A stretch of DNA of 64,000 bases from NCBI RefSeq assembly GCF_009192745.1, contig NZ_VTFV01000002.1:1302001-1366000 (forward strand). The letters run 5' to 3'. The notes beneath the pieces are model-generated. The model was not told the DNA's origin and did no database searches. It worked only from the letters and a program-made list of their open reading frames with translations. Every line of letters starts with the position of its first letter. The stretch's first letter is position 1. Positions 54,287 through 63,238 of the stretch are shown here, piece after piece. The position numbers were made by a program, and so were the translations under genes. Source of the stretch: Arthrobacter citreus. GTDB lineage: Bacteria > Actinomycetota > Actinomycetes > Actinomycetales > Micrococcaceae.

Positions 54287-56073
54287 GTCCCGATACCCTG
54301 TTCGGCGGCGGACCGGCATTGCCCCCTGCCTACCCTGAGCGAGCAGCCTGGGGAACAGCCCCGAAACTGCGCCAGTGGCAGGCCGAAGCCCTGGAGAGAT
54401 ACTTCGCGAAGAATGACAGCGATTTCCTCGCCGTCGCGACGCCCGGCGCAGGTAAGACCACCTTCGCCCTTCGAGTGGCCACTGAACTGGTGGACCGGGG
54501 AATCGTCAACCGGATTACCGTCGTAGCGCCTACGGACCACCTGAAGCGGCAGTGGGCGGATGCGGCCGCTCGTGTTGGCCTCGCGCTGGACCCCAATTTC
54601 AAGAATGCTGACGGCCGGCACGGCCATGGCTTCATCGGCGTCGCCGTTACCTACGCGCAGGTCGCCAGCAAACCAATGCTGCACCGCGCCAAGACCGAAG
54701 CCGCCCGCACACTGGTGATCCTGGACGAGATCCACCACGGCGGTGACGCCCTGTCCTGGGGTGACGGCATCCGTGAAGCCTTTGAACCGGCCGCGAAGCG
54801 CCTGGCATTGACCGGTACCCCGTTCCGCTCCGACACTGCGCCGATTCCCTTCGTTGAATACATCGAGGACGGCGCGGGGATTCGCCGTTCCAAGGCCGAT
54901 TACACGTATGGCTACGGCCAGGCGCTGAAGGACCATGTGGTCCGTCCGGTGATGTTCATGGCCTACTCGGGGCAGATGCGCTGGCGCACCAGCGCCGGAG
55001 AGGAAATGGCAGCCTCGCTCGGCGAAGCCGCCGTCACCAAGGACATCACCGCGCATGCCTGGCGCACTGCGCTGAACCCGGCGGGAGAGTGGATTCCGGC
55101 CGTCCTGGCCGCTGCCGACCGACGGCTCAGCGAGGTCCGCCGTACCGTGCCCGACGCCGGAGGGCTGGTGATCGCCACAGACCACGAGGATGCGCGGGCC
55201 TACGCAGGCCAGCTGAAGAAAATCACCGGGGAGTCACCCACGGTGATCCTCTCTGACGACGCCAAGGCGTCGGAAAAGATCGATGACTTCTCCGCCGGGA
55301 CTTCCCGGTGGATGGTGGCCGTGCGCATGGTGTCCGAAGGGGTGGACGTGCCGCGCCTCGCCGTCGGCGTTTATGCGACCTCCACGGCGACGCCGCTGTT
55401 CTTTGCCCAGGCCGTGGGACGTTTTGTGCGTGCCCGGAAACGGGGCGAAACGGCGTCGGTATTCCTGCCCTCCGTGCCGCACCTGATGATTCTCGCCAAC
55501 GAGATGGAAGTGGAGCGCGACCACGCCCTGGACCGGCCGGAGAACCATGCCGAGGAAGAGGGCTTTGGCCTTGACGACTCCCTCATGGAAGCCGCGAACC
55601 GGGAAGAAAAAGCCTCCGGTGAGCTGCAGAAGCAGAAGTTTGAGGCGCTCGAATCACAGGCGTCCTTTGACCGGGTGCTGTTCGACGGCGGCGAGTTCGG
55701 TACCGGCGGCGAGCTGGGCAGCGAGGACGAACAGGACTTCCTGGGCATCCCGGGTCTGCTGGACCCGGACCAGGTGACCATGCTGCTGCGCCAGCGCCAG
55801 CAGGAACAGCTCTCCCGACGCGGCCGCAAAAAGCCTGAGGAAGCGGTGCCGGAGCAGCTGCCCTCGGTGGCCGATCACCGGCACCTGACCGAGCTGCGCG
55901 CTCAGCTGGCCAAGAACGTCTCCGCCTGGTCTGCCCGGTCCGGGATGCCCCACGGTGTGGTCCATTCCGAACTGCGCCGGATCTGCGGCGGACCGGCCGT
56001 GGCCCAGGCAAACGAGGAACAGCTGCAGAAGCGGCTGGCCAAGCTTCAGGATTGGTTCATCGGCCGCAAATAG
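54283..56073 (+). CDS. DEAD/DEAH-box helicase, ResIII/SSL2-like
   Basis: This 596-residue SF2 helicase has a Q-motif-like start (RQWQAEALERY), Walker A ATPGAGKTT (52-60), a divergent DEAD box DEIHH (148-152), motif III LTGTPFR (176-182) and motif VI QAVGRFVRA (about 376). The C-terminal 170 residues are acidic and then helical (LTELRAQLAKNVSAWS), possibly a nucleic-acid binding domain. It resembles the helicase subunits of type III restriction enzymes and XPB, but no nuclease or methylase is nearby. It is probably a housekeeping DNA-repair or RNA helicase of actinobacteria. GTG start, coupled to the MFS gene. Confidence 0.88.
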   Translation: MSPDTLFGGGPALPPAYPERAAWGTAPKLRQWQAEALERYFAKNDSDFLAVATPGAGKTTFALRVATELVDRGIVNRITVVAPTDHLKRQWADAAARVGLALDPNFKNADGRHGHGFIGVAVTYAQVASKPMLHRAKTEAARTLVILDEIHHGGDALSWGDGIREAFEPAAKRLALTGTPFRSDTAPIPFVEYIEDGAGIRRSKADYTYGYGQALKDHVVRPVMFMAYSGQMRWRTSAGEEMAASLGEAAVTKDITAHAWRTALNPAGEWIPAVLAAADRRLSEVRRTVPDAGGLVIATDHEDARAYAGQLKKITGESPTVILSDDAKASEKIDDFSAGTSRWMVAVRMVSEGVDVPRLAVGVYATSTATPLFFAQAVGRFVRARKRGETASVFLPSVPHLMILANEMEVERDHALDRPENHAEEEGFGLDDSLMEAANREEKASGELQKQKFEALESQASFDRVLFDGGEFGTGGELGSEDEQDFLGIPGLLDPDQVTMLLRQRQQEQLSRRGRKKPEEAVPEQLPSVADHRHLTELRAQLAKNVSAWSARSGMPHGVVHSELRRICGGPAVAQANEEQLQKRLAKLQDWFIGRK

Positions 56074-56086
56074 CCCGCCCCCCTCT

Positions 56087-56148
56087 CATCGAGATGACAG
56101 AAACTGCCCGTATCGAAGCCGATACGGGCAGTTTCTGTCATGTCGATG
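56087..56148. terminator. Very long hairpin between helicase and pncA genes
   Basis: Arms 56094-56115 and 56120-56141 are perfectly complementary over 22 bp with an AAGC loop. After one mismatch, six further pairs extend the stem to 56087-56148. It lies between convergent genes and should stop transcription from both sides. No T-tract follows. Confidence 0.85.
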
Positions 56149-56151
56149 GAG

Positions 56152-56769
56152 TTAGAGGTCCAGCAGCTCGACGCCGGCTTCCTCCAGCTCGTCCAGGGCG
56201 GCTCGGACATCGACCCGGTCCAGGCCGCGGCACAGCTCGGGGATGACTGCCGTGCTGTACCCGGCGGCAATGGCGTCCAGGGCGGTGGCCTTGACGCAGT
56301 AGTCGGTGGCCAGGCCAACGATCACTACCTCGTCCACGCCGTTGTCCCGGAGCCAGTCGTCAAGGCTGACGGCGTCCTCGTCCGGTGCCGGTTCGGCGTC
56401 CGGGTCGCCCAGCGGCACTTCGACGTCCGGAGCGAGGAGGCCTTCGAAGCCGGAGTAGGCGGCCTCGTACTGGCCCTTGCGGAAGTACGCGTCGATGAAC
56501 TCCGTGTCCAGGTCCGGGTTCAGCGCTGCCCCGTGGGTGCCGGCGACGCAGTGGACCGGCCACGTATCGCGGAAGTTCGGATTGTCGGAGAAGTGGCTGC
56601 CCGGTTCAATGTGCCAGTCCTGGGTGGCGACGACGGCCGCATACCTGTCCCGGGACGTTTCGATGTAGTCGCTGATTTCCGCCGCAGCATCGTTTCCGCC
56701 GGGCACGGCCAGGGAGCCGCCCTCGCAGAAGTCGTTCTGGACGTCAACCACAATCAGTGCACGGGTCAT
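56152..56769 (-). CDS. pncA: Nicotinamidase / pyrazinamidase
   Basis: This 205-residue isochorismatase-fold enzyme hydrolyses nicotinamide to nicotinate for NAD salvage. The catalytic triad is Asp9 (VVDVQNDF), Lys98 (YFRKGQ) and Cys158 (GLATDYCVK). Metal ligands are Asp51, His53, His59 and His73 (TQDWHIEPGSHF). All match M. tuberculosis PncA. The ATG overlaps the pncB stop by 4 nt, so pncB-pncA form an operon that feeds nicotinate directly to the phosphoribosyltransferase. Confidence 0.96.
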   Translation of the reverse strand: MTRALIVVDVQNDFCEGGSLAVPGGNDAAAEISDYIETSRDRYAAVVATQDWHIEPGSHFSDNPNFRDTWPVHCVAGTHGAALNPDLDTEFIDAYFRKGQYEAAYSGFEGLLAPDVEVPLGDPDAEPAPDEDAVSLDDWLRDNGVDEVVIVGLATDYCVKATALDAIAAGYSTAVIPELCRGLDRVDVRAALDELEEAGVELLDL

Positions 56770-58100
56770 CGGGTTTCCTCCTCGAATTCGGTTGGGATCA
56801 CGGGCTCTCCGCGCTGCAGGCGGTAAGCCGCCGCCGGCAGTTCAAGCAGCGAAGCTTCATGGCGGGCACGGGCGCGGTCCACGGCGTCCGGTCCGGTCCA
56901 GCCGGGCTGCACGACGCCGTCGGCGACGAAGGTCTCCAGCAGCTCACGGTCATCGCCGTCGTTATGCGGGAGGGCGCCAACGCCCACCACTTCGGCCACG
57001 GCGCGCCCGCGCTGGTTGATGCGGCGCAGGGCGTACTTGTGTCCGCCCAGGGACGCCTTGTTCTTGGCTGCCTTGGCTACGGAAACGAAATTCCCGTCCG
57101 TTCCTTCACGGCTGACGAGTTTGTACACCAGCCCGGCGGTGGGTGCTCCGGAGCCGGTCACCAGGGAGGTACCCACGCCGTAGGCATCCACCGGAGCGGA
57201 ACCCAGCGCCGCAATGGCGTACTCGTCCAGGTCGGAGGTCACCATGATCCGGGTGGACGTGTTGCCCAGGTCATCGAGCAGCTCGCGGACCCACTGGGCC
57301 TGGGCAACCAGGTCACCGGAATCCAGCCGAACGCCGCCCAGCTTCTGGCCCGCAACGGTGACGGCGTTGCGAACGCCCTGCTCGACGTCGTACGTATCCA
57401 CGAGCAGGGAGGTGTTCAGCCCCAGCGACGCGGTCTGGGCGGTGAAGGCGTCCACCTCCGAATCGTGGAGCAGGGTGAAGGAATGCGCGGCGGTACCCAC
57501 CGTCTTGATGCCGTACCGCAGCCCGGCTTCCAGATTGGAGGTGCTGTCGAAACCGGCGATGACGGCGGCGCGCGCAGCGGCGACGGCGGCTTCCTCATGG
57601 GTGCGGCGGGAGCCCATTTCGATGCACGGGCGCCCGCCTGCGGCACTGGTCATCCGCGAGGCAGCCGATGCGATGGCGCAGTCGTGGTTCAGCACCGAGA
57701 GGATCAGCGTTTCAAGGATGCAGGCTTCGCCGAAACTGGATTCGACCTGCAGGATGGGGGAGCCCGGGAAATACACATCGCCTTCGGCGTAGCCGGTGAT
57801 GGTGCCGGAGAAACGGAAGTCAGCGAGCCAGGCCAGGGTGCGGTCGTCCACGACGCCGTTGGCAGCCAGGAAGTTCAGCTGGGCTTCCTCGAAGCGGAAG
57901 TTGTCCAGGGCCTCGAGCAGGCGGCCGGTGCCGGCAACGATGCCGTACCGCCTGCCGTCGGGAAGCTTGCGGGCAAAGGCCTCGAACACTGAGCGACGTT
58001 CGGCCGTGCCGGAGTGCAGGGCGGCCTGCAGCATGGTCAGTTCGTAGTGGTCGGTGTACAGGGCAGCATTTGGCTGCTGCCACGCGGTGGTAGCGTTCAC
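56766..58100 (-). CDS. pncB: Nicotinate phosphoribosyltransferase
   Basis: This 444-residue enzyme makes nicotinate mononucleotide from nicotinate, PRPP and [19 protein letters not shown] is the N-terminal family motif. [18 protein letters not shown] contains the phosphorylated His. GVRLDSGDL and the PRPP-binding region (MVTSDLDEY) are present. The GTG at 58100 is preferred because the family starts near TTAW...ALYTDHYEL and a -10 box lies 7 nt upstream; the frame extending to 58181 has no similarity. It is divergent from clpS, as in M. tuberculosis (Rv1330c/Rv1331). Confidence 0.96.
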   Translation of the reverse strand: MNATTAWQQPNAALYTDHYELTMLQAALHSGTAERRSVFEAFARKLPDGRRYGIVAGTGRLLEALDNFRFEEAQLNFLAANGVVDDRTLAWLADFRFSGTITGYAEGDVYFPGSPILQVESSFGEACILETLILSVLNHDCAIASAASRMTSAAGGRPCIEMGSRRTHEEAAVAAARAAVIAGFDSTSNLEAGLRYGIKTVGTAAHSFTLLHDSEVDAFTAQTASLGLNTSLLVDTYDVEQGVRNAVTVAGQKLGGVRLDSGDLVAQAQWVRELLDDLGNTSTRIMVTSDLDEYAIAALGSAPVDAYGVGTSLVTGSGAPTAGLVYKLVSREGTDGNFVSVAKAAKNKASLGGHKYALRRINQRGRAVAEVVGVGALPHNDGDDRELLETFVADGVVQPGWTGPDAVDRARARHEASLLELPAAAYRLQRGEPVIPTEFEEETR

Positions 58101-58107
58101 ACCCAAA

Positions 58108-58113
58108 ACTCTA
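58108..58113 (-). promoter_or_regulatory. -10 box (TAGAGT), leaderless pncB
   Basis: On the minus strand TAGAGT ends 7 nt before the GTG at 58100. Confidence 0.5.
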
Positions 58114-58183
58114 ACCCGCCGTCCCCGGCCTGCGCCGCACCCGCGGGCTGCGGAGTGCGGGCCGCGGGACGTGCGGGCCAAAC

Positions 58184-58189
58184 TACAAT
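58184..58189 (+). promoter_or_regulatory. -10 box (TACAAT), leaderless clpS
   Basis: TACAAT, close to the consensus TATAAT, ends 7 nt before the ATG at 58197. It is divergent from the pncB promoter 70 bp away. Confidence 0.55.
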
Positions 58190-58196
58190 TGGCACC

Positions 58197-58505
58197 ATGA
58201 GCGTAGCCACCCTCCCGGACACCGGGACCCAGACCGACTCACTGACCGATGAGGAAACTGCTGCCGATGTGCCCTGGGTCGTGATTGTCTGGAACGACCC
58301 GGTGAACCTGATGAGCTACGTAAGCTACGTTTTCCAGAGCTACTTCGGGTACTCGGAGTCCAAGGCGGACCAGCTGATGCTGCAGGTCCACAACGACGGA
58401 AAGTCCGTGGTGGCCACTGGTCCGCGTGAAGAAGCCGAACGGCACACCCTTGCCATGCACTCCTACGGTCTCTGGGCTACGTTCCAGAAAGCCGACCAGG
58501 CCTAA
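58197..58505 (+). CDS. clpS: ClpS protease adaptor
   Basis: This 102-residue adaptor delivers N-degron proteins to ClpC/ClpP. The binding-pocket motif [11 protein letters not shown] (32-42) and VHNDGKSVV (64-72) are conserved; His65 and Asn33/Asp34 contact the N-terminal residue of substrates in homologues. The first 25 residues are a flexible acidic tail. The ATG at 58197 has a -10 box 7 nt upstream. The DUF2017 gene follows after 31 nt, as in most actinobacteria. Confidence 0.95.
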   Translation: MSVATLPDTGTQTDSLTDEETAADVPWVVIVWNDPVNLMSYVSYVFQSYFGYSESKADQLMLQVHNDGKSVVATGPREEAERHTLAMHSYGLWATFQKADQA

Positions 58506-58536
58506 GCAAGGCCCAACACCACAGGAAAGGTCCTTC

Positions 58537-59100
58537 TTGGCCACCGGATTCAAGCTCACCCGCAAAGGCATCACAGCCCAGCTCGAGCCGGGCGAACGTT
58601 CCCTGCTGCGCGGGCTGTTTGCCGACATCATCACCATGCTCGAGCCCAGGACCCCGGCGTCGGAAGATCCGCTGGCGGCCATGGTCGGGCTGGACACCAG
58701 CGCCGAGGCACCCGAAGATCCCGCACTGCTGCGGCTGCTGCCGAACGCTGTGGCAGAGAACGACGCCGATGCCCTTGAATTCCGCCGGCTCACCGAACGC
58801 TCCCTGCGGGAAGTGAAGACCGGCTCCCTGCGGGCCGCGTCGCTGGCACTGGAGTCCAGCCCGCTGCACCTGGACAACGAGCAGGCCAGGCACTTTGCCC
58901 AGGCCCTGAACGACGTGCGCCTTGTCCTGGGCTCCAGGCTCGGACTCAAGACGGATGCGGACGCCGAAGCGCTGCATGACATCACCGAGCCGGGTGATGC
59001 GCAGGACGTGGACCAATACCTTGCGCTCGTCTACAACTTCGTCACCTGGCTGCAGGAAACCCTGATGAAGGCCCTGCTGGACAGTCTTCCGCGCCGCTGA
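58537..59100 (+). CDS. DUF2017 family protein
   Basis: This 187-residue protein matches the DUF2017 family, which almost always follows clpS in actinobacteria (Rv1332). It starts FKLTRKGITAQLEPGERSLLRGL and is mostly helical (FRRLTERSLREVKTGSL; NFVTWLQETLMKALLDSL). Its role is unknown, though the linkage suggests a link to ClpS-dependent proteolysis. The TTG start at 58537 follows AGGAAAGG with normal spacing; the upstream frame overlaps clpS. Confidence 0.9.
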   Translation: MATGFKLTRKGITAQLEPGERSLLRGLFADIITMLEPRTPASEDPLAAMVGLDTSAEAPEDPALLRLLPNAVAENDADALEFRRLTERSLREVKTGSLRAASLALESSPLHLDNEQARHFAQALNDVRLVLGSRLGLKTDADAEALHDITEPGDAQDVDQYLALVYNFVTWLQETLMKALLDSLPRR

Positions 59101-59188
59101 TGCGCGGGCCGGGTTCGCCTTGCCTGTGACTAAGACCACTGGCAGCTGAGTGCACGCTGTGGGGCCTGGGGACTATTGTCGATACATC

Positions 59189-60163
59189 ATGAGCTCTGAC
59201 CATCCGGGTACTTCACCGCTGAAGGACGACCTGCCGAAGACCACTGACGCGCCGATCGGCATTTTCGATTCGGGAGTCGGTGGCCTCACTGTTGCCCGTG
59301 CCGTGATCGACCAGCTGCCCAACGAATCGATCCTCTATGTCGGAGACACTGCCCACGGCCCCTACGGGCCGCTGCCGATTGCTGATGTAAGGGCCTATGC
59401 ACTGGGCGTCATGGACGAACTGGTGGACGCCGGCGTCAAGCTGCTGGTGATTGCCTGCAACTCGGCATCCGCCGCCGTCCTGCGCGATGCCAGGGAACGC
59501 TACACCGGGCGTTACGGCATCCCAGTCATCGAAGTTATCCAGCCTGCAGTCCGCCGGGCGGTCGCTGCTACGCGTACCGGGCGCATCGGGGTGATCGGCA
59601 CGGCCGCAACGGTTGGCTCCCGGGCATACGACGACACCTTCGCTGCCGCCCCGCACCTGAGCGTCTCCTCGGTCGCCTGCCCCGCGTTCGTTGAGTACGT
59701 GGAAGCCGGGGTCACTGCCGGCAAGGAAGTGCTGGACGCCGCCGTTGGTTACCTCACGCCCCTGAAGGAACGCGGCGTGGACACCCTGGTGCTGGGCTGC
59801 ACGCACTACCCGCTGCTGACCGGGGTGATTTCCTACGTCATGGGCGAGGACGTCACACTGGTCTCCAGTGCGGAAGAGACCGCCAAGGACGTGTACAGGG
59901 CACTGATCACCCACGGCCTGGCCCGCACGGCGGACACTGCGCCGCAGCACCGCTTCGTGGCCACCGGTGACGCGGCCTCCTTTGAACTGCTGGCCCGGCG
60001 TTTCCTTGGACCCGAGGTCCTGCGGGTGGAGCATGCGGACTCAGTGGCCGCACGGTATCCCACCGGTGTCCTTGCCCGGATTACGCCCGAAATGATTGCC
60101 GCCGCACGTGCCCAGGCCGGTTTGCCGGCCGCGGACGCTGCCCTGGGGAATGGTGCCCGATGA
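59189..60163 (+). CDS. murI: Glutamate racemase
   Basis: This 324-residue cofactor-independent racemase makes D-glutamate for peptidoglycan. The two catalytic Cys are Cys90 (IACNSASAA, usually ACNTAS) and Cys204 (LGCTHYPLL). [14 protein letters not shown] (25-38) is the N-terminal substrate loop. The first 20 residues are a polar extension beyond the family start. The ATG at 59189 lies 9 nt after TATTGT, a weak -10. The stop overlaps the next gene by 4 nt (ATGA), matching Rv1338-Rv1339. Confidence 0.95.
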   Translation: MSSDHPGTSPLKDDLPKTTDAPIGIFDSGVGGLTVARAVIDQLPNESILYVGDTAHGPYGPLPIADVRAYALGVMDELVDAGVKLLVIACNSASAAVLRDARERYTGRYGIPVIEVIQPAVRRAVAATRTGRIGVIGTAATVGSRAYDDTFAAAPHLSVSSVACPAFVEYVEAGVTAGKEVLDAAVGYLTPLKERGVDTLVLGCTHYPLLTGVISYVMGEDVTLVSSAEETAKDVYRALITHGLARTADTAPQHRFVATGDAASFELLARRFLGPEVLRVEHADSVAARYPTGVLARITPEMIAAARAQAGLPAADAALGNGAR

Positions 60164-61041
60164 AACTGACGATCGTAGGGTGCTCGGGGTCCTTCCCCGG
60201 GCCTGCCTCGCCTGCCTCCTGCTATCTGGTGACTGCCAGTGACGGGATACGCGACTGGCGGATCCTGCTGGACCTGGGCAACGGGTCGCTGGGAACCCTG
60301 CAGCGCTACATGGACCTCAAGGACATCGACGCAGTCCTCATCACCCACCTGCACCCGGACCACTTCATGGACCTGTGCGGACTGCATGTGGCGGTCCACT
60401 GGGATCCCGCCGGCTGGGGACGTGACCGGGTCAAGGTCTACGGGCCCGCTGCGACCGCGGACCGGATAGCCGTCGCTTATGGACTGGATCCCGATCCGGG
60501 CATGCATGAGGACTTTGAGTTCATGCAGTGGAAGGCCGGCGAACCGGTAAGGATCGGCCCGTTCACCGTGACCCCGCATCCGGTGTCCCACCCGGCGGAA
60601 GAAGCGTACGCCCTGCGCGTGGAAGCAGTGGAGCCCGCAGGGGACGGTACCCAGAGGGTCCGGACGCTGGCCTATTCGGGAGACACCGACTCCTGCCCCG
60701 GCCTCGTAGACGCAGCACGGGACACCGATGTCTTCCTCTGCGAGGCAGCCTTCCACGAGGGACGCGACGACGCGATCACCGGTGTGCACCTGACCGGCAA
60801 GCGTGCCGGTGCGGCTGCGACGGCGGCCGGGGCACGCCGCCTGCTGCTGACCCACCTTCCGGTCTGGAACGACGCGAACACGGCTGTTGCCGAGGCCCGC
60901 GAGACGTACGACGGCGACCTGGCCGTCGCCGTCGCCGGTGTCTCCTACGACGTGGGAACGGACTTTGTGCCGCCGCTGGCAGTAAACGGCAGCGAAGTGC
61001 TTGAACACCCTGCCTCGGGACGGCCGGTACACGGCCGATAG
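60160..61041 (+). CDS. MBL-fold phosphodiesterase, probable Rv1339-type cAMP PDE
   Basis: This 293-residue MBL protein has the metal motif [10 protein letters not shown] (His63, His65, Asp67, His68), [16 protein letters not shown] and [24 protein letters not shown]. Its place between murI and rph is that of Rv1339 of M. tuberculosis, reported to be an atypical cAMP phosphodiesterase. Orthology by position and fold is good; activity here is inferred. The ATG overlaps the murI stop by 4 nt, and rph starts 9 nt downstream. Confidence 0.85.
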   Translation: MKLTIVGCSGSFPGPASPASCYLVTASDGIRDWRILLDLGNGSLGTLQRYMDLKDIDAVLITHLHPDHFMDLCGLHVAVHWDPAGWGRDRVKVYGPAATADRIAVAYGLDPDPGMHEDFEFMQWKAGEPVRIGPFTVTPHPVSHPAEEAYALRVEAVEPAGDGTQRVRTLAYSGDTDSCPGLVDAARDTDVFLCEAAFHEGRDDAITGVHLTGKRAGAAATAAGARRLLLTHLPVWNDANTAVAEARETYDGDLAVAVAGVSYDVGTDFVPPLAVNGSEVLEHPASGRPVHGR

Positions 61042-61044
61042 ACT
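61039..61044 (+). promoter_or_regulatory. -10 box (TAGACT) for leaderless rph
   Basis: TAGACT overlaps the stop codon of the upstream MBL gene and ends 6 nt before the rph ATG at 61051. It suggests an extra internal promoter within the murI-MBL-rph-rdgB operon. Confidence 0.45.
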
Positions 61045-61050
61045 GGCGGC

Positions 61051-61806
61051 ATGACTACAGCTCCGAATCCTTCGCCTGCCCTTCGCGCCGACGGCCGCAC
61101 CCCCGACCAGCTCCGCACCATCAGCATCACCCGCGGCTGGTCCAGCCAGGCCGAAGGATCGGCGCTGATTGAGTTCGGCAACACCCGGGTGCTGTGCACC
61201 GCCTCCCTGACGCCGGGTGTGCCGCGCTGGCTGAAGGGCGAAGGCAAGGGATGGGTCACCGCCGAATACGCGATGCTTCCCCGCGCCACCAACACCCGTA
61301 ACGACCGCGAGTCAGTCAAGGGAAAGATCGGCGGGCGCACCCATGAAATCTCCCGACTGATCGGACGCTCACTGCGCTCGGTCATCGACACCCGCGCCCT
61401 CGGCGAGAACACCGTGGTCCTTGACTGCGACGTCCTGCAGGCCGACGGCGGCACCCGGACCGCTGCGATCACCGGTGCCTACGTGGCACTGGCGGATGCG
61501 CTGGCCTGGGCCAAGGAGAACAAGCTGGTGGCACGCAGTGCCGAACCCCTGCTGGACACGGTTGCGGCCGTCAGCGTGGGCATCATCGACGGCGTGCCAA
61601 TGCTTGACCTGCCCTACGTGGAAGACGTCCGGGCGGAAACCGACATGAATGTGGTGGTCACCGGAAGCGGCAAGTTCGTTGAGGTCCAGGGCACCGCCGA
61701 GGGCGCTCCCTTCGACCGTGCCGAGCTGGACGCCCTCCTGGACCTGGCGCTGCTGGGCACCTCGCAGCTCGCGGAGATCCAGCGGCAGACCCTGGCCGCT
61801 TCGTGA
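61051..61806 (+). CDS. rph: Ribonuclease PH
   Basis: This 251-residue phosphorolytic 3'-5' exoribonuclease trims tRNA 3' ends. It shows the RNase PH signature [17 protein letters not shown], the conserved [27 protein letters not shown] segment around the active site and [14 protein letters not shown]. Length is normal. Its stop overlaps the rdgB GTG by 4 nt. The order rph-rdgB is conserved in many bacteria. Confidence 0.96.
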   Translation: MTTAPNPSPALRADGRTPDQLRTISITRGWSSQAEGSALIEFGNTRVLCTASLTPGVPRWLKGEGKGWVTAEYAMLPRATNTRNDRESVKGKIGGRTHEISRLIGRSLRSVIDTRALGENTVVLDCDVLQADGGTRTAAITGAYVALADALAWAKENKLVARSAEPLLDTVAAVSVGIIDGVPMLDLPYVEDVRAETDMNVVVTGSGKFVEVQGTAEGAPFDRAELDALLDLALLGTSQLAEIQRQTLAAS

Positions 61807-62450
61807 ACGCGCCGGCACCCCGGCTGGTGCTGGCCACCCGCAACGCCGGAAAACTGAACGAACTGCGCGACCTGCTGCGCGGGCGGATCGACGGGCTCGA
61901 CGTCGACACCCAGGTCATCGACGCTGAAACAGCCGGCGTCCCGGATGTTCCCGAAACCGGGGTCACCTTCGAGGAGAACTCGCTCCTGAAAGCCCGGGCA
62001 GTGGCCGAAGCATCCGGGCTTCCGGCAATCGCGGACGACTCAGGCCTCGCCGTGGACGTCCTGGGCGGTGCCCCGGGCATTTTCTCGGCACGCTGGTCAG
62101 GTGTGCATGGCAATGACCAGGCCAACCTGGACCTGCTGCTTGCACAGCTGGGGGACATTGGCCCCGAGCACCGCGGGGCCGCGTTTATCTGCGCGGCAGC
62201 GCTGGCAGTGCCCGGCGGAGAGGACGTCGTTGAGCGCGGGGAGCTGCGTGGGACCCTGCTCGCTGAACCCCGGGGAACGGGCGGCTTTGGTTACGACCCC
62301 GTCCTGCAGCCGGCGGGGGAGACCCGCAGCTGCGCCGAGCTCTCCCGCGCCGAGAAAAACGCCATCAGCCACCGAGGCCAGGCGTTCCGGGCCCTGCTGC
62401 CCGCCATCATCCGTGTGCTCGCGGCACCGCAGGCCGGCGGCGGTGCGTGA
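61803..62450 (+). CDS. rdgB: Non-canonical purine NTP pyrophosphatase (RdgB/HAM1)
   Basis: This 215-residue enzyme hydrolyses dITP, ITP and XTP to monophosphates and pyrophosphate, keeping deaminated purines out of DNA and [16 protein letters not shown] (9-21) is the nucleotide-binding motif; ADDSGLAVD carries the catalytic acid; GGFGYDPVL and [10 protein letters not shown] complete the pocket. The GTG start overlaps rph by 4 nt. It ends the operon; a small GCGCCGC/GCGGCGC repeat follows at 62467-62488. Confidence 0.95.
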   Translation: MNAPAPRLVLATRNAGKLNELRDLLRGRIDGLDVDTQVIDAETAGVPDVPETGVTFEENSLLKARAVAEASGLPAIADDSGLAVDVLGGAPGIFSARWSGVHGNDQANLDLLLAQLGDIGPEHRGAAFICAAALAVPGGEDVVERGELRGTLLAEPRGTGGFGYDPVLQPAGETRSCAELSRAEKNAISHRGQAFRALLPAIIRVLAAPQAGGGA

Positions 62451-62550
62451 TTTAGGCCACGCGGCAGCGCCGCGGATCGTTGCGGCGCCGCTCCGGGGCG
62501 GGCGGGTTCGTTCTTGCCCGGCGGGGGAGTAGGGCACAATTGGTTGCGAT

Positions 62551-63237
62551 ATGAGTATCCTGACCAGCGCCTCAGTTGACCCCGCCAGTTCCGAATCGGC
62601 CCTGGGAGGGGTAGCCCAGTGGGCCGTGGACATCATGGAGGCCATCGGCGCCCCGGGTGCCGGCCTGGCCATTGCACTGGAAAACCTCTTCCCGCCGCTG
62701 CCCAGTGAAGTTATCCTCCCGCTGGCCGGTTTCGCTGCCAGCCAGGGCAACTTCTCTATTGTCGAGGCACTGATCTGGACCACTCTGGGGTCCGTCTTCG
62801 GCGCGTGGGCGCTGTACGGGCTTGGCGCCTGGCTGGGCCGGGACCGCATGCGCGCCATTGTCGAGAAGGTGCCGCTGGTCGATATTGAGGACGTGGACAA
62901 GGTTGAGGCCTGGTTCATGAAACACGGCTACAAGGCCGTCTTCTTCGGCCGGATGATTCCCATTTTCCGATCGCTGATCTCGATCCCCGCCGGTATCGAG
63001 AAGATGCCGGTGCTCAAATTCCTGGGCCTGACCACTGCGGGCAGCCTCATCTGGAACAGCATCTTCGTGTTCTCCGGCTATTTCCTGGGCGAAAGCTGGC
63101 ACATTGTCGAGGAATACGCAGGGATCTTCCAGAAGATCGTGATTGCCGCTGTCCTTGTCGCGGCCGTTTGGTACGTCACGGCCAAGATCCGTTCCTACCG
63201 CAGGAGAAAGGCCCAGCGCGCGGCCGAAGAGTCCTGA
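62551..63237 (+). CDS. DedA family membrane protein
   Basis: This 228-residue protein is a DedA/VTT-domain membrane protein. Diagnostic features are the re-entrant loop ENLFPPLPSEVILPLAGF, GSVFGAWALYGLGAWLGRD and FFGRMIPIFRSLISIPAGIEKM. Family members act as lipid scramblases/flippases, including undecaprenyl phosphate recycling. The C-terminus is a basic tail (RSYRRRKAQRA). The ATG at 62551 lies 10 nt after CACAAT. The exonuclease gene starts 1 nt after the stop. Confidence 0.92.
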   Translation: MSILTSASVDPASSESALGGVAQWAVDIMEAIGAPGAGLAIALENLFPPLPSEVILPLAGFAASQGNFSIVEALIWTTLGSVFGAWALYGLGAWLGRDRMRAIVEKVPLVDIEDVDKVEAWFMKHGYKAVFFGRMIPIFRSLISIPAGIEKMPVLKFLGLTTAGSLIWNSIFVFSGYFLGESWHIVEEYAGIFQKIVIAAVLVAAVWYVTAKIRSYRRRKAQRAAEES

Positions 63238-63238
63238 C

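Noticed and set aside
54283-56073. Helicase as part of a restriction-modification or phage-defence system
   Set aside because: No methylase, nuclease or other defence gene is adjacent. Its neighbours are an MFS transporter and NAD-salvage genes in conserved surroundings.
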